Below, piece by piece: positions 18,168-27,871 of a stretch of 64,000 nt of DNA. Position 1 is the stretch's first letter. Each line of letters opens with the position of its first letter. The DNA lies in NCBI GenBank assembly GCA_016182845.1, contig JACPFT010000020.1:62001-126000 (forward strand), written 5' to 3'. Both the position numbers and the translations under genes were made by a program. This DNA is from Gammaproteobacteria bacterium (GTDB lineage: Bacteria > Pseudomonadota > Gammaproteobacteria > Enterobacterales > Permianibacteraceae). The notes under the pieces are model-generated. The model worked only from the letters and a program-made list of their open reading frames with translations, did not search any database and had not been told where the DNA came from.

Positions 18168-19082
18168 TTAGACCGCCAGCACCGGATTCATCAGGTAGGA
18201 GATGGGCGCGGCATTGGCGTCCTCGAAGGTCACCAACTCCCAGGCTTCGGCGTCGGCCTTGAGGGCGCGGATCAGCATATTATTGAGTGCATGCCCCGAC
18301 TTGTAGCCGGTAAAGGCCCCCACCAGGCTGTTGCCCAGCAGGAAGAGATCGCCGATGGCGTCGAGGATCTTGTGCTTCACGAACTCGTCCTCGTAGCGCA
18401 AGCCGTCCTCGTTGAGGATGCGGTACTCATCCAGGACGATGGCATTGTCCATGGAGCCGCCCAGGGCCAGGTTATGGCTGCGCAGGTACTCGATGTCGTT
18501 CATGAAACCGAAGGTACGGGCGCGGCTGACTTCCTTAACGAAGGACGTGGCCGAGAAGTCGATCACCGCCTGCTGGGCGCGGTTTTTGAAGACCGGGTGC
18601 TTGAAATCGATCTCGAAGGACACCTTGAAGCCGTCGAAGGGTTCGAACATGGCCCATTTCTCGCCATCCTCGACCTTGACCGGTTTCTTGATGCGGATGA
18701 ACTTCTTGGCCTTGGACTGTTCCTCGATACCCGCCGATTGCAGCAGGAAGACGAAGGGGCCGGCCGAGCCGTCCATGATCGGAACTTCCGGGGCGGACAC
18801 GTCGATATAGGCGTTGTCCAGCCCTAGGCCCGCCATGGCGGAAAGCAGATGCTCAACGGTGGAAATGCGAACGCCATCCTTGACGAGACAGGTAGAAAGC
18901 GTAGTGTCGCCTACGTTTTCCGGTCGCGCATGGATTTCGACCACGGGGTCGAGATCGACGCGGCGGAATACCAAACCGGTGTCCACCGGCGCGGGTCGCA
19001 GGGTCAGATACACCTTTTTGCCCGTGTGCAGACCCACCCCTGTCGCCCTGATGGCGGTCTTGAGAGTGCGTTGTCTGATCAT
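18168..19082 (-). CDS. lpxC: UDP-3-O-acyl-N-acetylglucosamine deacetylase
   Basis: A 304-residue zinc hydrolase for the committed step of lipid A synthesis. Zinc and catalytic motifs are [11 protein letters not shown] (zinc His), [11 protein letters not shown] (second His and Asp) and SGHALNN. The start is ATG 19082 (MIRQRTLK) with GGGAGA about ten bases upstream; an in-frame TTG at 19100 is rejected. It is the usual last gene of the gammaproteobacterial dcw cluster, downstream of ftsZ, and proves an LPS-bearing outer membrane. No recognisable degradation tag can be judged at the C-terminus. Confidence 0.97.
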   Translation of the reverse strand: MIRQRTLKTAIRATGVGLHTGKKVYLTLRPAPVDTGLVFRRVDLDPVVEIHARPENVGDTTLSTCLVKDGVRISTVEHLLSAMAGLGLDNAYIDVSAPEVPIMDGSAGPFVFLLQSAGIEEQSKAKKFIRIKKPVKVEDGEKWAMFEPFDGFKVSFEIDFKHPVFKNRAQQAVIDFSATSFVKEVSRARTFGFMNDIEYLRSHNLALGGSMDNAIVLDEYRILNEDGLRYEDEFVKHKILDAIGDLFLLGNSLVGAFTGYKSGHALNNMLIRALKADAEAWELVTFEDANAAPISYLMNPVLAV

Positions 19083-19140
19083 GGCCAATGGCTCTCCCAA
19101 AGCATGAAATTTTGTAATTGTGGCGTCACAAGCTGCGCGG

Positions 19141-19171
19141 ATAATAGCACAAGCGCCAATCAGCCTGACAA
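19141..19171 (-). promoter_or_regulatory. Possible lpxC promoter
   Basis: On the minus strand an extended -10 TGCTATTAT (core 19146-19141) has TTGTCA (19171-19166) 19 bp upstream. It lies about 60 bp before the lpxC ATG. The spacing is long, so the call is tentative. The upstream half overlaps one arm of an inverted repeat (19158-19168 with 19186-19196). Confidence 0.4.
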
Positions 19172-19239
19172 GCCAAACACTTCTATCAGGCTGATTGTTT
19201 ACTGCGCATCCCCTGAAACCGGGCTGAATCCAGCCCGGT
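19158..19239. repeat. Two inverted repeats in the ftsZ-lpxC gap
   Basis: First repeat: 11-bp arms AATCAGCCTGA/TCAGGCTGATT at 19158-19168 and 19186-19196, 17 bp apart. Second: 9-bp arms at 19218-19226 and 19231-19239 with a 4-nt loop. Neither is followed by a T-tract on the minus strand. They may be protein-binding sites or leader hairpins of lpxC, or a factor-dependent ftsZ end. Confidence 0.6.
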
Positions 19240-19351
19240 CCGCTTCAAACCGTTATCCGAGCATCCCCTTCCAAGCGGCTGATCTACCTCTTCTTTTTCT
19301 TAAACAACTGCTTGAATCTTGTTGTTAGGCCGGTTTCCCGGCCTTTGAGCC

Positions 19352-20479
19352 TCAATCGGCCTGGCGGCGCAGGAAAGCCGGAATATCGAGGTAGTCCATG
19401 TCGCTGCCGACCGCCATCCGGGGGCCCTGTTGCTCCACGATGGCGGGGCGCTTCAGGGGTTCCAAGGTGGGCACGGCACGCGGGCGCGGATTGTCGATGG
19501 CCATCTTGACCGGACGTTCCTGCTTGCGGCCGAGACCGGTAGCGACCACTGTGACATGCACTTCGTCCTGAAGTTCCGTGTCGATGAGCACGCCGATCTT
19601 GGCCTGGGCCTCGTCGATGCCGAACTGGCTCAGGGTGGCGCCGATCAATTCCAGCTCTTCCATGGTGAAGTCTTCGCAGGCGGTGACATTGACCAGCAGG
19701 CCGCCGGCGCCGTTCAGCTCGATGTCTTCCAGCAGCGGGCTGGAGATCGCGGCTTCGGTGGCGCGGCGGGCGCGGTCTTCGCCGGAGCCGACGCCGGTCC
19801 CCATCATGGCCATGCCCTGCTGGCCCATGGCGGTGCGCACGTCGGCGAAGTCCAGGTTGATAAGGCCCGGCCGCGTGACCAACTCCGAAATCCCTTGGAC
19901 CGCGCCAGACAGCACGGCATTGGCGATCTTGAAGGCATCGGTAAGCTTGGCGCCCTTCTGCAGGCGCAGCAGCTTGTCGTTGGGCACCACGATCAGCGAG
20001 TCCACATGCTGACGCAGCTCCTCGATACCGGATTCGGCGACCTGGGTACGCTTGGCCAGTTCGAACTTGAAGGGCTTGGTGACCACGGCGACGGTGAGCA
20101 CGCCCATTTCGCGGGCGATCTCGGCGATGACCGGAGCAGCGCCGGTGCCGGTGCCGCCACCCATGCCGGCGGCGATGAACACCATGTCGGTGCCGGCCAG
20201 GACTTCCTTGATGCGTTCGCGGTCTTCCAGGGCGGACTGGCGGCCCACTTCCGGGTTGGAGCCGGCGCCCAGGCCCCGGGTAACCGTGCCGCCCAGCTGG
20301 ACGAGGGTCGGAGCGGCGGACACGCGCAGCGCCTGGGAATCGGTGTTGGCCGCAATGAACTCCACGCCCTGGATGTTGCTGCGGACCATCTGTTCCACGG
20401 CATTGCCGCCGCCGCCGCCGACGCCGATGACCTTGATAACCGCACCCTGGGGTGCCTGTTCAACCAGTTCGAATGCCAT
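19352..20479 (-). CDS. ftsZ: Cell division GTPase FtsZ
   Basis: A 375-residue tubulin homologue that polymerises at mid-cell. The G-box GGGTGTGAAP (near residue 107), the T7-loop region NLDFADVRTAM and the C-terminal conserved peptide DYLDIPAFLRRQAD (docking FtsA/ZipA/MinC) are all present. The linker between core and tail is short, about 50 residues. GGGAG precedes the ATG. It lies 94 bp downstream of ftsA with a terminator-like hairpin in the gap. Confidence 0.98.
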   Translation of the reverse strand: MAFELVEQAPQGAVIKVIGVGGGGGNAVEQMVRSNIQGVEFIAANTDSQALRVSAAPTLVQLGGTVTRGLGAGSNPEVGRQSALEDRERIKEVLAGTDMVFIAAGMGGGTGTGAAPVIAEIAREMGVLTVAVVTKPFKFELAKRTQVAESGIEELRQHVDSLIVVPNDKLLRLQKGAKLTDAFKIANAVLSGAVQGISELVTRPGLINLDFADVRTAMGQQGMAMMGTGVGSGEDRARRATEAAISSPLLEDIELNGAGGLLVNVTACEDFTMEELELIGATLSQFGIDEAQAKIGVLIDTELQDEVHVTVVATGLGRKQERPVKMAIDNPRPRAVPTLEPLKRPAIVEQQGPRMAVGSDMDYLDIPAFLRRQAD

Positions 20480-20538
20480 GATGGACTCCCTTGTTATTAT
20501 GCCCGCGAAGACTACAATTTTATCAAAATCAACTACTT

Positions 20539-20566
20539 AAAAAGCAGCGCACCGGTTTCGGCGCGC
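20539..20566 (-). terminator. Terminator-like hairpin between ftsA and ftsZ
   Basis: On the minus strand, 8-bp arms (20559-20566 with 20547-20554, one G-T pair) enclose a 4-nt AAAC loop and are followed within two bases by five T (20543-20539). It starts seven bases after the ftsA stop and ends 60 bp before the ftsZ ATG. It has the form of an intrinsic terminator or attenuator inside the dcw operon, which would uncouple ftsZ dosage from upstream genes. No clear promoter was identified between it and ftsZ. Confidence 0.6.
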
Positions 20567-20573
20567 GACTGCC

Positions 20574-21812
20574 TCAAAATGCGTCCCTGAACCAGTTCTT
20601 CATCCGTTCGAACATCGAGCCGACGCTGCTGCCATTGAGCAGGCCGTCGCCGCGCTTGCCTTCCTGCTGGCGCTCCAGACCCACCATGAGCAGGCCGACG
20701 CCGGCGGCGTAAATGGGATTGCGCACCACGTCGTGCAGCCCGGAGATGCGCTGGGGCGTACCGATCCGCACCGGGCAGTGGAAGACCTCCTCGGCCAGCT
20801 CCACCACACCTTCCATCTTGGCCGAACCGCCGGTGAGCACGACGCCGGCGGCGATACGCTCCTCATAGCCGCTGCGGCGTAGCTCCTGCTGGACCAGGGC
20901 GAACAGCTCTTCGAAGCGCGGCTCGACCACCTCGGCGAGGGTCTGGCGGGACAGGCGGCGCGGCTGGCGCTCGCCCATGCCCGGCACTTCGATCATGTCG
21001 TCCATGGAGGCCAGCTGGCGCAGGGCGCAGGCGTATTTCAGCTTGATCTCCTCGGCCGACTGGGTGGGTGTGCGCAGGGCCACGGCGATGTCGTTGGTCA
21101 CCTGATCGCCGGCGATGGGGATCACCGCGGTGTGGCGGATGGCGCCATCGGTGAACACGGCGATGTCGGTCGTGCCGCCGCCGATGTCCACCAGGCAGAC
21201 GCCCAGGTCCTTCTCGTCGTCATTGAGCACGGCGTAGCTGGAAGCCAAGGGCTGCAGGATGATGTCATCCACATGCAGGCCGCATTTCTGCACGCACTTC
21301 TCGATGTTCTGGGCGATGGACACGGCGCCGGTGACGATATGGGCCTTGGCTTCCAGGCGCACGCCGGACATGCCGATGGGATCCTTGATGCCGTCGGCGC
21401 CATCGATGATGTATTCCTGGGGCAGGACGTGCAGCACCTTCTGATCGGCGGGGATGGCCACGGCGCGCGCCGACTCGATGACCCGGTCCACATCGGCATC
21501 GACCACTTCGCCATTGGCGATGGGCACCACGCCGGAAGAGTTCAGGCTGCGGATATGGCTGCCGGAGATCCCGGTGTAGACCGAGTGGATCTGGCAGCCG
21601 GCCATCAGCTCGGCCTCTTCCAAGGCACGCTGGATCGAGGCGACGGTGGATTCGATATTGACCACCACGCCCTTCTTCAGGCCGCGAGCCGGCTGGGATC
21701 CCAGACCGATGATTTCGATGCCGTTGTCGGTGACTTCGCCGACGATGGCCACGACCTTGGACGTGCCTACATCCAGGCCGACGATCAAGTTTCTGTCCGT
21801 TGTGCGTGCCAT
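20574..21812 (-). CDS. ftsA: Cell division actin-like protein FtsA
   Basis: A 412-residue actin-fold ATPase that tethers FtsZ to the membrane and recruits late divisome proteins. The phosphate-1 motif LIVGLDVGTSKV is near the N-terminus, phosphate-2 CLVDIGGGTTDIAVF near 205 and the adenosine motif GVVLTGGSAKMEG near 330. The C-terminus ends in an amphipathic membrane-targeting helix (ERMKNWFRDAF). It starts nine bases after the ftsQ stop. Confidence 0.97.
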   Translation of the reverse strand: MARTTDRNLIVGLDVGTSKVVAIVGEVTDNGIEIIGLGSQPARGLKKGVVVNIESTVASIQRALEEAELMAGCQIHSVYTGISGSHIRSLNSSGVVPIANGEVVDADVDRVIESARAVAIPADQKVLHVLPQEYIIDGADGIKDPIGMSGVRLEAKAHIVTGAVSIAQNIEKCVQKCGLHVDDIILQPLASSYAVLNDDEKDLGVCLVDIGGGTTDIAVFTDGAIRHTAVIPIAGDQVTNDIAVALRTPTQSAEEIKLKYACALRQLASMDDMIEVPGMGERQPRRLSRQTLAEVVEPRFEELFALVQQELRRSGYEERIAAGVVLTGGSAKMEGVVELAEEVFHCPVRIGTPQRISGLHDVVRNPIYAAGVGLLMVGLERQQEGKRGDGLLNGSSVGSMFERMKNWFRDAF

Positions 21813-21821
21813 GTACTTCTC

Positions 21822-22667
21822 TCAATGTCCCGTATAGTTGGTAAGGGTCGCTATCCGTGCGTCCATGTCTTCGGAGATCTTCGGTTCCGCCTTCCAACCG
21901 ACGGCGACGCCGGTGTCATAGCGGAGATCGATGGTCTCTACGGCCCGCTTGGGGTCGTTCTTCAAGCGCGGATAAAGCACCAGGAAGCGCTCCACGCGAT
22001 TGTCGTAATCCTCGCGGCCGATATGCACCAGCACGCCGTCCTGCAGGCGGAACTGCCAGGCCTCCCGCTCGTTCATCCTCAGGGCGGCGACGCTCAGGCC
22101 ATGAGGCTTGAAGCGTTCGCTCAGGGCGCGGAATTCCTTCAGCACGCGCTCCGCCTGGCCCGCGGGCCCGGCCAGGCGCGGCAGGTCCGTGGGCGCGGTG
22201 TTCTTCAGGGTAAACAAGGCCCCGTTCTCATTGATCAGCTGGTGCTCGCCCCAGAGCGCCACCGGCTTGTGCTCGACGATGGCCACATGCACCTTGTCCG
22301 GCCAGGTCTTCTGCACCTGGCAGTCCGCCACCCAATCCTGGCCGCAGATCCGCTCGCGCAGGGCCGGCACGTCGACTCCGAAGAAGCCCTTGGCCGAGGC
22401 CTGGCGCACGGTCTGACGCAGCCAGTCGTCGGCCACGTAGTGCAGATTTCCGCTAACCGCAAGGCGCTTGATCGGAAAAACTTCCGGATTGTGCAGGAAG
22501 GCCCAGGCATGAGGCAATGCCGACACGAGCCCGGCCACCGCCAGCAGCGGCAGGAACACGCCCCAGAAGCTGGTCCGAAGCCAGGCCCGGCGTTTCTTGG
22601 CGGCCTGTTCCCGGCGCGCCGTTTCCGAACGCCGGGGACTGGCCTGTTGGGTCCGCGTCGCGCGCAT
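21822..22667 (-). CDS. ftsQ: Cell division protein FtsQ
   Basis: A 281-residue bitopic protein with a basic cytoplasmic tail, one membrane helix (about 33-55), a POTRA domain (VFPIKRLAVSGNLHYV region) and a beta domain. FtsQ bridges FtsA/FtsK with the FtsB-FtsL pair in the periplasm. Its ATG shares a base with the ddl stop (TGATG), indicating coupling. Confidence 0.95.
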   Translation of the reverse strand: MRATRTQQASPRRSETARREQAAKKRRAWLRTSFWGVFLPLLAVAGLVSALPHAWAFLHNPEVFPIKRLAVSGNLHYVADDWLRQTVRQASAKGFFGVDVPALRERICGQDWVADCQVQKTWPDKVHVAIVEHKPVALWGEHQLINENGALFTLKNTAPTDLPRLAGPAGQAERVLKEFRALSERFKPHGLSVAALRMNEREAWQFRLQDGVLVHIGREDYDNRVERFLVLYPRLKNDPKRAVETIDLRYDTGVAVGWKAEPKISEDMDARIATLTNYTGH

Positions 22668-23665
22668 CAGGCTTTCTCCAGGGAGGAATCCAGGATCTTG
22701 ACCACCAGTTGCTCGAAGCTGAGGCCCGTGGCACGGGCAGCCATGGGCACGAGCGAGGTCTCGGTCATGCCCGGCAGGGTGTTCACTTCCAGCAGGTAGA
22801 ATCGGCCGGCGGCATCGCGCATCAGGTCGACGCGCCCCCAGCCGGAGCAGCCCACGGCCTTGAAGGCGGCGAGAGCCAGGGTCCCCAACTCGGCCTCTTC
22901 CTCGGCGGACAGGCCCGAGGGGCAGTAGTACTGCGTCGTGCCGCCGGAATGGTACTTGGCCGTGTAGTCGTAGAACGTGCGCGGCGTCTCCATATGGATC
23001 GACGGCAGGGGCTTGTTGTCCAGAATCGGTACGGTGAACTCCCCCGTTACCTTACCCTCGACTTTTCCGCCATCGATGGACTGTCCACCGGAAATGAAAT
23101 GCTCGGCCATGACCGGCGAGTCGAAGCGTGTCGCCTCGCGCACCGCCGCCATCAGCTCCTCGGGGGTGGCGGCCTTGGCGATGCCCACGCTGGAACCTTC
23201 CAGCACCGGCTTGACCATGACCACGGGACCGACCTTGGCCAGCACGGCGCGGGCCTTGGCCAGATCCTCGGCGACCGCCGGCTCCACCATGACCCAGGAC
23301 GGCGTGGAAAGCCCCAAGGCTTGGAACACCAGCTTGCAGCGCTCCTTGTCCATGCCCAGGGAAGAGCCCAGGACGCCCGAACCGGTGTAGGGCAGCTTCA
23401 TCAGTTCCAGGGCGCCCTGCAGGGTACCGTCTTCGCCGCCCCGGCCATGGAGGGCCAGCCAGGCTCGGTCATAACCCGCCAGCACGGCAAGATCGCCCTG
23501 AAAATCGATGCCATGGGCATCGACGCCGGCGCGCAGCAGGGCCTCGAGCACGGCCTTGCCGGAGCGTAAGGACACTTCGCGCTCGGCGGAGGTACCGCCG
23601 TAGAGCACGGCCACCCTGCCGTACTTTTCCCGAAGATTGCTCTGGTGCAGCTCGTTCATGCTCAT
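22667..23665 (-). CDS. ddl: D-alanine--D-alanine ligase
   Basis: A 332-residue ATP-grasp ligase forming D-Ala-D-Ala for the peptidoglycan stem. It shows [17 protein letters not shown] at the N-terminus, [24 protein letters not shown] and the C-terminal [15 protein letters not shown] metal-binding motif. The start is ATG 23665, sharing ATGA with the murC stop; a much longer open frame upstream is out-of-frame murC sequence. It corresponds to ddlB in the dcw cluster. Confidence 0.96.
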   Translation of the reverse strand: MSMNELHQSNLREKYGRVAVLYGGTSAEREVSLRSGKAVLEALLRAGVDAHGIDFQGDLAVLAGYDRAWLALHGRGGEDGTLQGALELMKLPYTGSGVLGSSLGMDKERCKLVFQALGLSTPSWVMVEPAVAEDLAKARAVLAKVGPVVMVKPVLEGSSVGIAKAATPEELMAAVREATRFDSPVMAEHFISGGQSIDGGKVEGKVTGEFTVPILDNKPLPSIHMETPRTFYDYTAKYHSGGTTQYYCPSGLSAEEEAELGTLALAAFKAVGCSGWGRVDLMRDAAGRFYLLEVNTLPGMTETSLVPMAARATGLSFEQLVVKILDSSLEKA

Positions 23666-25098
23666 GCCTTCCTCAGATCGATGCCGGTCTCGGCGAGAGA
23701 CTGGGCCAGGCCGCCGATATCGCCGGCGCCCTGCATCAGGAGCACGTCGCCCTCGCGCAGCACGCTGCCGAGAATCTCGCCCAGGGCGTACTTGGACTCC
23801 ACGAACACCGGATCCACCTGGCCGCGGGCGCGGATGGAGCGGCACAGGGAGCGGCCATCGGCGCCGGGAATCGGCTCCTCGCCGGCGGAATAAATGTCCA
23901 TGAGCAACAGGGCGTCGGTCTCGGACAGGACTTGGACGAAGTCCTCGTAGAGATCGCGGGTCCGGGAATAGCGGTGCGGCTGGTAGACCATGACCAGGCG
24001 GCGCTGGGGCCAGGCGGCGCGCAGGGCGGCCAGGGTCGCCGCCACTTCCCGGGGGTGGTGGCCGTAATCGTCCACGAGCAGGACCTCGCCGCCGCCCTTG
24101 GCGATATTGCCGTGCTGCTGACAGCGCCGGCCTATGCCCTGGAATTTCATCAGGGCGGCGACGATGGCGGCGTCGCCGATACCCTCCTCCATGGCCACGG
24201 CCACGGCGGCGGCGGCGTTCAGGGCATTGTGCCTGCCCGGGAGGTTGAGGAAGACGCCCAGGGGCTCACCCCGGCCTTCGCGGATCACCCGGAACTGGGT
24301 GGTCAGGCCATCCTGGTGGAAGTCGGCGATACGGAAATCGGCGTCCTCGCTGAAGCCGTAAGTGGCGATGGGACGGGTGATCTGGGGCAGCAGTTCGCGC
24401 GCCACCGGATCGTCGATGCACATCACGGCCGAGCCGTAGAACGGTAGGTTGTGCAGGAAGTCCACGAAGGTCTGCTTGAGCTTGCCGAAGTCGCCGCCGT
24501 ACGTGCTCATGTGGTCGGCGTCGATATTGGTGACCACCGAGATCATGGGCTGCAGGTGCAGGAAGGAAGCATCCGACTCGTCGGCCTCGGCGATCAGGAA
24601 ACGGCCCTGGCCCAGCTGGGCATTGGTGCCCGCCGAGACCAGCTTGCCGCCGATGACGAAGGTGGGATCCAGGCCCGCCTCGGCGAAGATGCTGGCCACC
24701 AGGCTGGTGGTGGTGGTCTTGCCGTGGGTGCCGGCGATGGCGATACCGTGACGGAAACGCATCAGCTCGGCGAGCATCTCGGCGCGCGGCACGATAGGGA
24801 TGCGCTTGTCGCGGGCCGCCTCGATCTCCGGGTTGCCGCGCGGGATGGCGGTGGACACCACGACCACATCCACGTTGGCGACATTCTCGGCGCGGTGGCC
24901 GATGGCCACCGTGACGCCCTGGGCCGCCAGGCGGCGGGTCATGGCATTCTCGCCCTGGTCGGAGCCGGACACCTGATAGCCTTGGTTGTGCAGGACCTCG
25001 GCGATCCCGCCCATGCCGGCACCGCCGATGCCGATGAAGTGGATGCGCTTGATGCGGCGCATGCCGTTGGCGGCGTTGTTGAAACTGGCATCAGTCAT
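23662..25098 (-). CDS. murC: UDP-N-acetylmuramate--L-alanine ligase
   Basis: A 478-residue Mur ligase adding L-Ala to UDP-MurNAc. The N-terminal Rossmann loop is [17 protein letters not shown], the P-loop is GTHGKTTTT (near residue 120), and the YQPHRYSRT and DIYSAGEEP motifs of the C-terminal domain are specific for MurC. It overlaps murG at its start and ddl at its end by 4-nt ATGA junctions. Confidence 0.97.
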   Translation of the reverse strand: MTDASFNNAANGMRRIKRIHFIGIGGAGMGGIAEVLHNQGYQVSGSDQGENAMTRRLAAQGVTVAIGHRAENVANVDVVVVSTAIPRGNPEIEAARDKRIPIVPRAEMLAELMRFRHGIAIAGTHGKTTTTSLVASIFAEAGLDPTFVIGGKLVSAGTNAQLGQGRFLIAEADESDASFLHLQPMISVVTNIDADHMSTYGGDFGKLKQTFVDFLHNLPFYGSAVMCIDDPVARELLPQITRPIATYGFSEDADFRIADFHQDGLTTQFRVIREGRGEPLGVFLNLPGRHNALNAAAAVAVAMEEGIGDAAIVAALMKFQGIGRRCQQHGNIAKGGGEVLLVDDYGHHPREVAATLAALRAAWPQRRLVMVYQPHRYSRTRDLYEDFVQVLSETDALLLMDIYSAGEEPIPGADGRSLCRSIRARGQVDPVFVESKYALGEILGSVLREGDVLLMQGAGDIGGLAQSLAETGIDLRKA

Positions 25099-26201
25099 CG
25101 GATCACACTCAGTAATTCATTGACCACCGTCTCGGTGGCATCGGTATGGGCGCGGGCTCGTGCCGCCTCGGCCATGCGCAGCAGCTCGCCGCGTTCCAGA
25201 CCGACCAGGGCCTGGGCCAGGTTCTCGGGGCTGAGCTCGGCCTGGGGAATCAGGCGCGCGGCGCCAGCCTCGGTCAGATAGCGGGCATTGGCGGTCTGGT
25301 GATCGTCCACGGCATGGGGATAGGGCACGAACAGTGCCGCCACGCCCACCGCCGCCACCTCGGCCACGGTCAGGGCGCCGGCCCGGCAGAGCACCAGATC
25401 CGCCCAGGTGTAGGCGCCGCACATATCGGTCACGAAGGGCGCCAACTCGTGCAGGCTGCCCGCCACGCCGGCGGCACCGTAGGCGGCCTGCACGGCCTCG
25501 GCCTTGTTCCGGCCGGTCTGATGCCAGACCCGGGGCCGCTGTTCTGCCGGCAATAGCGCCAGGGCCTTGGGCAGGACCTCGTTGAAGGCCTGGGCGCCCA
25601 GGCTGCCGCCCACCACCAGGAGGTGCAAAGGACCCTCGCGTCCCGCCAGGCGCTTGGCCGGGGCCGGCAGGGCGGCGATGTCGGCGCGCACCGGGTTGCC
25701 GGTCGTGACCCGTCGGGCGGAGGTGGCGAAGTTCACGGGGAAACCGCTCATCACCAGGCGCGCCAGCCGGGCCAGCAGCTTGTTGGTCAGGCCCGGCACG
25801 GCATTCTGCTCGTGGATGGCCAGCGGCTTGCCGGCCAGCCAGGCCGCCAGGCCGCCGGGGCCGGAGGCGTAGCCGCCCAGGCCCAGGACCAGGGCGGGCT
25901 GGTGCTCTCGCATCAGGCGTAGCGCCTGGGCCACGGCGGAGCAGAGCTTGAAGGGGGCGCTGAGCAGGGTTTTCAGGCCCTTGCCGCGCAGGCCCTTGAC
26001 CCGCAGGAAATCCATGTCTATGCCCTGCTCGGGCACCAGGCGCGCCTCCATGGAGTCGGGCGTGCCCAGCCAGCGCACCCGCCAGCCGCGCGCCTGCAAG
26101 GCCTTGGCCACGGCCAGGGCCGGAAAGATGTGGCCGCCGGTGCCGCCGGCCATGATCAGGGCCAGGGGAGCGGAATGGGCGGCGGTCGCAGCGGTGTTCA
26201 T
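25095..26201 (-). CDS. murG: UDP-GlcNAc:lipid I GlcNAc transferase MurG
   Basis: A 368-residue GT28 enzyme that turns lipid I into lipid II at the inner membrane face. G-loops [19 protein letters not shown] and [11 protein letters not shown] are present, with [11 protein letters not shown] and the donor-site [12 protein letters not shown] and [10 protein letters not shown]. The start is ATG 26201, overlapping the ftsW stop by 4 nt; the open frame continues upstream only as ftsW shadow. Confidence 0.97.
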   Translation of the reverse strand: MNTAATAAHSAPLALIMAGGTGGHIFPALAVAKALQARGWRVRWLGTPDSMEARLVPEQGIDMDFLRVKGLRGKGLKTLLSAPFKLCSAVAQALRLMREHQPALVLGLGGYASGPGGLAAWLAGKPLAIHEQNAVPGLTNKLLARLARLVMSGFPVNFATSARRVTTGNPVRADIAALPAPAKRLAGREGPLHLLVVGGSLGAQAFNEVLPKALALLPAEQRPRVWHQTGRNKAEAVQAAYGAAGVAGSLHELAPFVTDMCGAYTWADLVLCRAGALTVAEVAAVGVAALFVPYPHAVDDHQTANARYLTEAGAARLIPQAELSPENLAQALVGLERGELLRMAEAARARAHTDATETVVNELLSVIR

Positions 26202-27871
26202 GCCTTCCCCCTCCCCAGTCCGAAATGCACACGCATGCGCCGCTCGTAGTCGATGCGCAGAACGATGGCGATGGCCGCACAGGTGACGATCAGGGAGGAG
26301 CCGCCGTAGCTGACCAGGGGCAGGGTCAGGCCCTTGGTGGGCAGGATGCCGCTGGCCACGCCGATATTGACGACGCATTGCAGGGACAGCCAGACCGCGA
26401 TGCCGAAGGCGATGTAGCCGGCGAAGGGCTGGCCGGCATCGAGGGCGCGGCGGCCGACCCGGAAGATGCGCCAGGTCAGCCAGCCGAAGACCAGGAGCAC
26501 GCTGGCCACGCCCAGCAGGCCCAGCTCCTCGGCCAGGACGGCGAACACGAAATCGGTATGTGCCTCGGGGAGATAGGCCAGCTTCTGCACGCTGTTGCCC
26601 AAGCCCTGGCCGGTCAGGCCGCCTCGCCCGAAGGCGATCAGGGACTGGGTCAGCTGATAGCCGGAACCGTAGGGATCGGCCCAGGGATCCAGGAAAGTGG
26701 TCAGGCGCTTCATGCGGTAGGGCGAGGCGATGGCGATGAACCACAGCCCGGCCAGGCCGGCGGCGCCAATGGCCAGGTACTGCCAGAGCCGGGCGCCAGC
26801 CAGGAACATCATGGCGAAGGCCGTGGAGAACACGACAACCGTGGCACCGAAATCCGGCTCGGCCAGCAAGAGCAGCGCCAGCAGGCCCAGCAGGGCCAGG
26901 GGCTTGAGGAAGCCGGTGACCTGGGTGCGCACTTCCTCGGTCTTGCGCACCAGGTAGTTGGCCATGAACAGCACCAGGGCCAGCTTGACCAGTTCGGAGA
27001 CCTGGAGCGTGAAGCCGCCCAGGCGGATCCAGCGCACCGAACCGTTGACCTCGTGGCCCAGGCCGGGCACCAGGATCAGGGCGAGCAAGGCGATGCCCGC
27101 CAGCAATAAATAGCTACACCAGCGCGCCCAGAAATTCATCGGCACCTGCATGACCACCAGGGCGCCGGCCAGGGCCACCGCCAGGTAGAAGCCGTGGCGC
27201 AGGGCGTAATAGAAGCTGTTGCCGGTTTCCTTCTCGGCGATGGCGAGCGACGAGGAGGTCACCATGATGAGGCCGATGGCCAGGAGCGCGACGGCCGCCA
27301 CCAGGAGCTGGCGATCGTACCAGGCCAGGTGCCGCACCCGCTCGCCCAGGCGCGCCAGGCTCTTGCTCTGGCCGGGCCCGGAGACCTCTACGATAACCGG
27401 CACCGGTTCGGCGGGAAGCTCCCGCTCCAGCGAGGGCTCGGCCGGTGCGGGCTCCGGCGCCGGGGCCCAGGTGTCCGGTTCGGCCGCGTCCACGGCGGCG
27501 ACGGCAAGATCCTCTTGCGCATCCGCTTCGGGTTCCGGCTCCACCGCCGCCACGCGCCGGGCCAGCAGGCTGTCGGTGTCAACCGGCAGCGCCGCAATGG
27601 CATCGGCCGCCTCGGCAAGGACCGGAACGGGCTCTTCCCAGGGCATGCGGTCCTCGTCGGCGCCGGGCTCGTCGCATTCCTCTTGGGTTTCCCAGGGCGG
27701 GTTGGCATCCGCGTGGACTTCCAGCGGCTCTTCCCGGGTTTCGAAGGGCTCTTCCCGAACGTCTGCCCCCTGCGGTTCTTCCCAGGGCGCCGATGCCTGG
27801 CGGTCCTGTTCGTCCCAGTCGGGCAGGCAGAACTCGCCGATCACCGGCTCGATGTGTTTACGCTCCCGCAT
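26198..27871 (-). CDS. ftsW: Lipid II polymerase FtsW with a long acidic N-terminal extension
   Basis: A 557-residue SEDS glycosyltransferase. The membrane core (about 185-557) carries family motifs: GSVRWIRLGGFTLQVSEL, LLAEPDFGATVV, PEAHTDFVFAVLAEELG and the C-terminal PLVSYGGSSLI. It polymerises lipid II with FtsI at the septum. Typical FtsW has a cytoplasmic tail of a few tens of residues; here about 185 acidic, Pro/Glu/Ala-rich residues precede the first membrane helix. They include three Pro-Trp-Glu motifs (near 29, 59 and 77). The start is ATG 27871 (MRERKH), 14 nt inside murD. The extension is in frame with no stop, and alternative internal starts at Met76 or near the first helix cannot be excluded. 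Confidence 0.95.
   Translation of the reverse strand: MRERKHIEPVIGEFCLPDWDEQDRQASAPWEEPQGADVREEPFETREEPLEVHADANPPWETQEECDEPGADEDRMPWEEPVPVLAEAADAIAALPVDTDSLLARRVAAVEPEPEADAQEDLAVAAVDAAEPDTWAPAPEPAPAEPSLERELPAEPVPVIVEVSGPGQSKSLARLGERVRHLAWYDRQLLVAAVALLAIGLIMVTSSSLAIAEKETGNSFYYALRHGFYLAVALAGALVVMQVPMNFWARWCSYLLLAGIALLALILVPGLGHEVNGSVRWIRLGGFTLQVSELVKLALVLFMANYLVRKTEEVRTQVTGFLKPLALLGLLALLLLAEPDFGATVVVFSTAFAMMFLAGARLWQYLAIGAAGLAGLWFIAIASPYRMKRLTTFLDPWADPYGSGYQLTQSLIAFGRGGLTGQGLGNSVQKLAYLPEAHTDFVFAVLAEELGLLGVASVLLVFGWLTWRIFRVGRRALDAGQPFAGYIAFGIAVWLSLQCVVNIGVASGILPTKGLTLPLVSYGGSSLIVTCAAIAIVLRIDYERRMRVHFGLGRGKA

Noticed and set aside
25095-26744. Extended frame that would fuse extra sequence to the MurG N-terminus
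   Set aside because: The extra residues are a shadow of ftsW; MurG alignment and the ATGA junction support ATG 26201.
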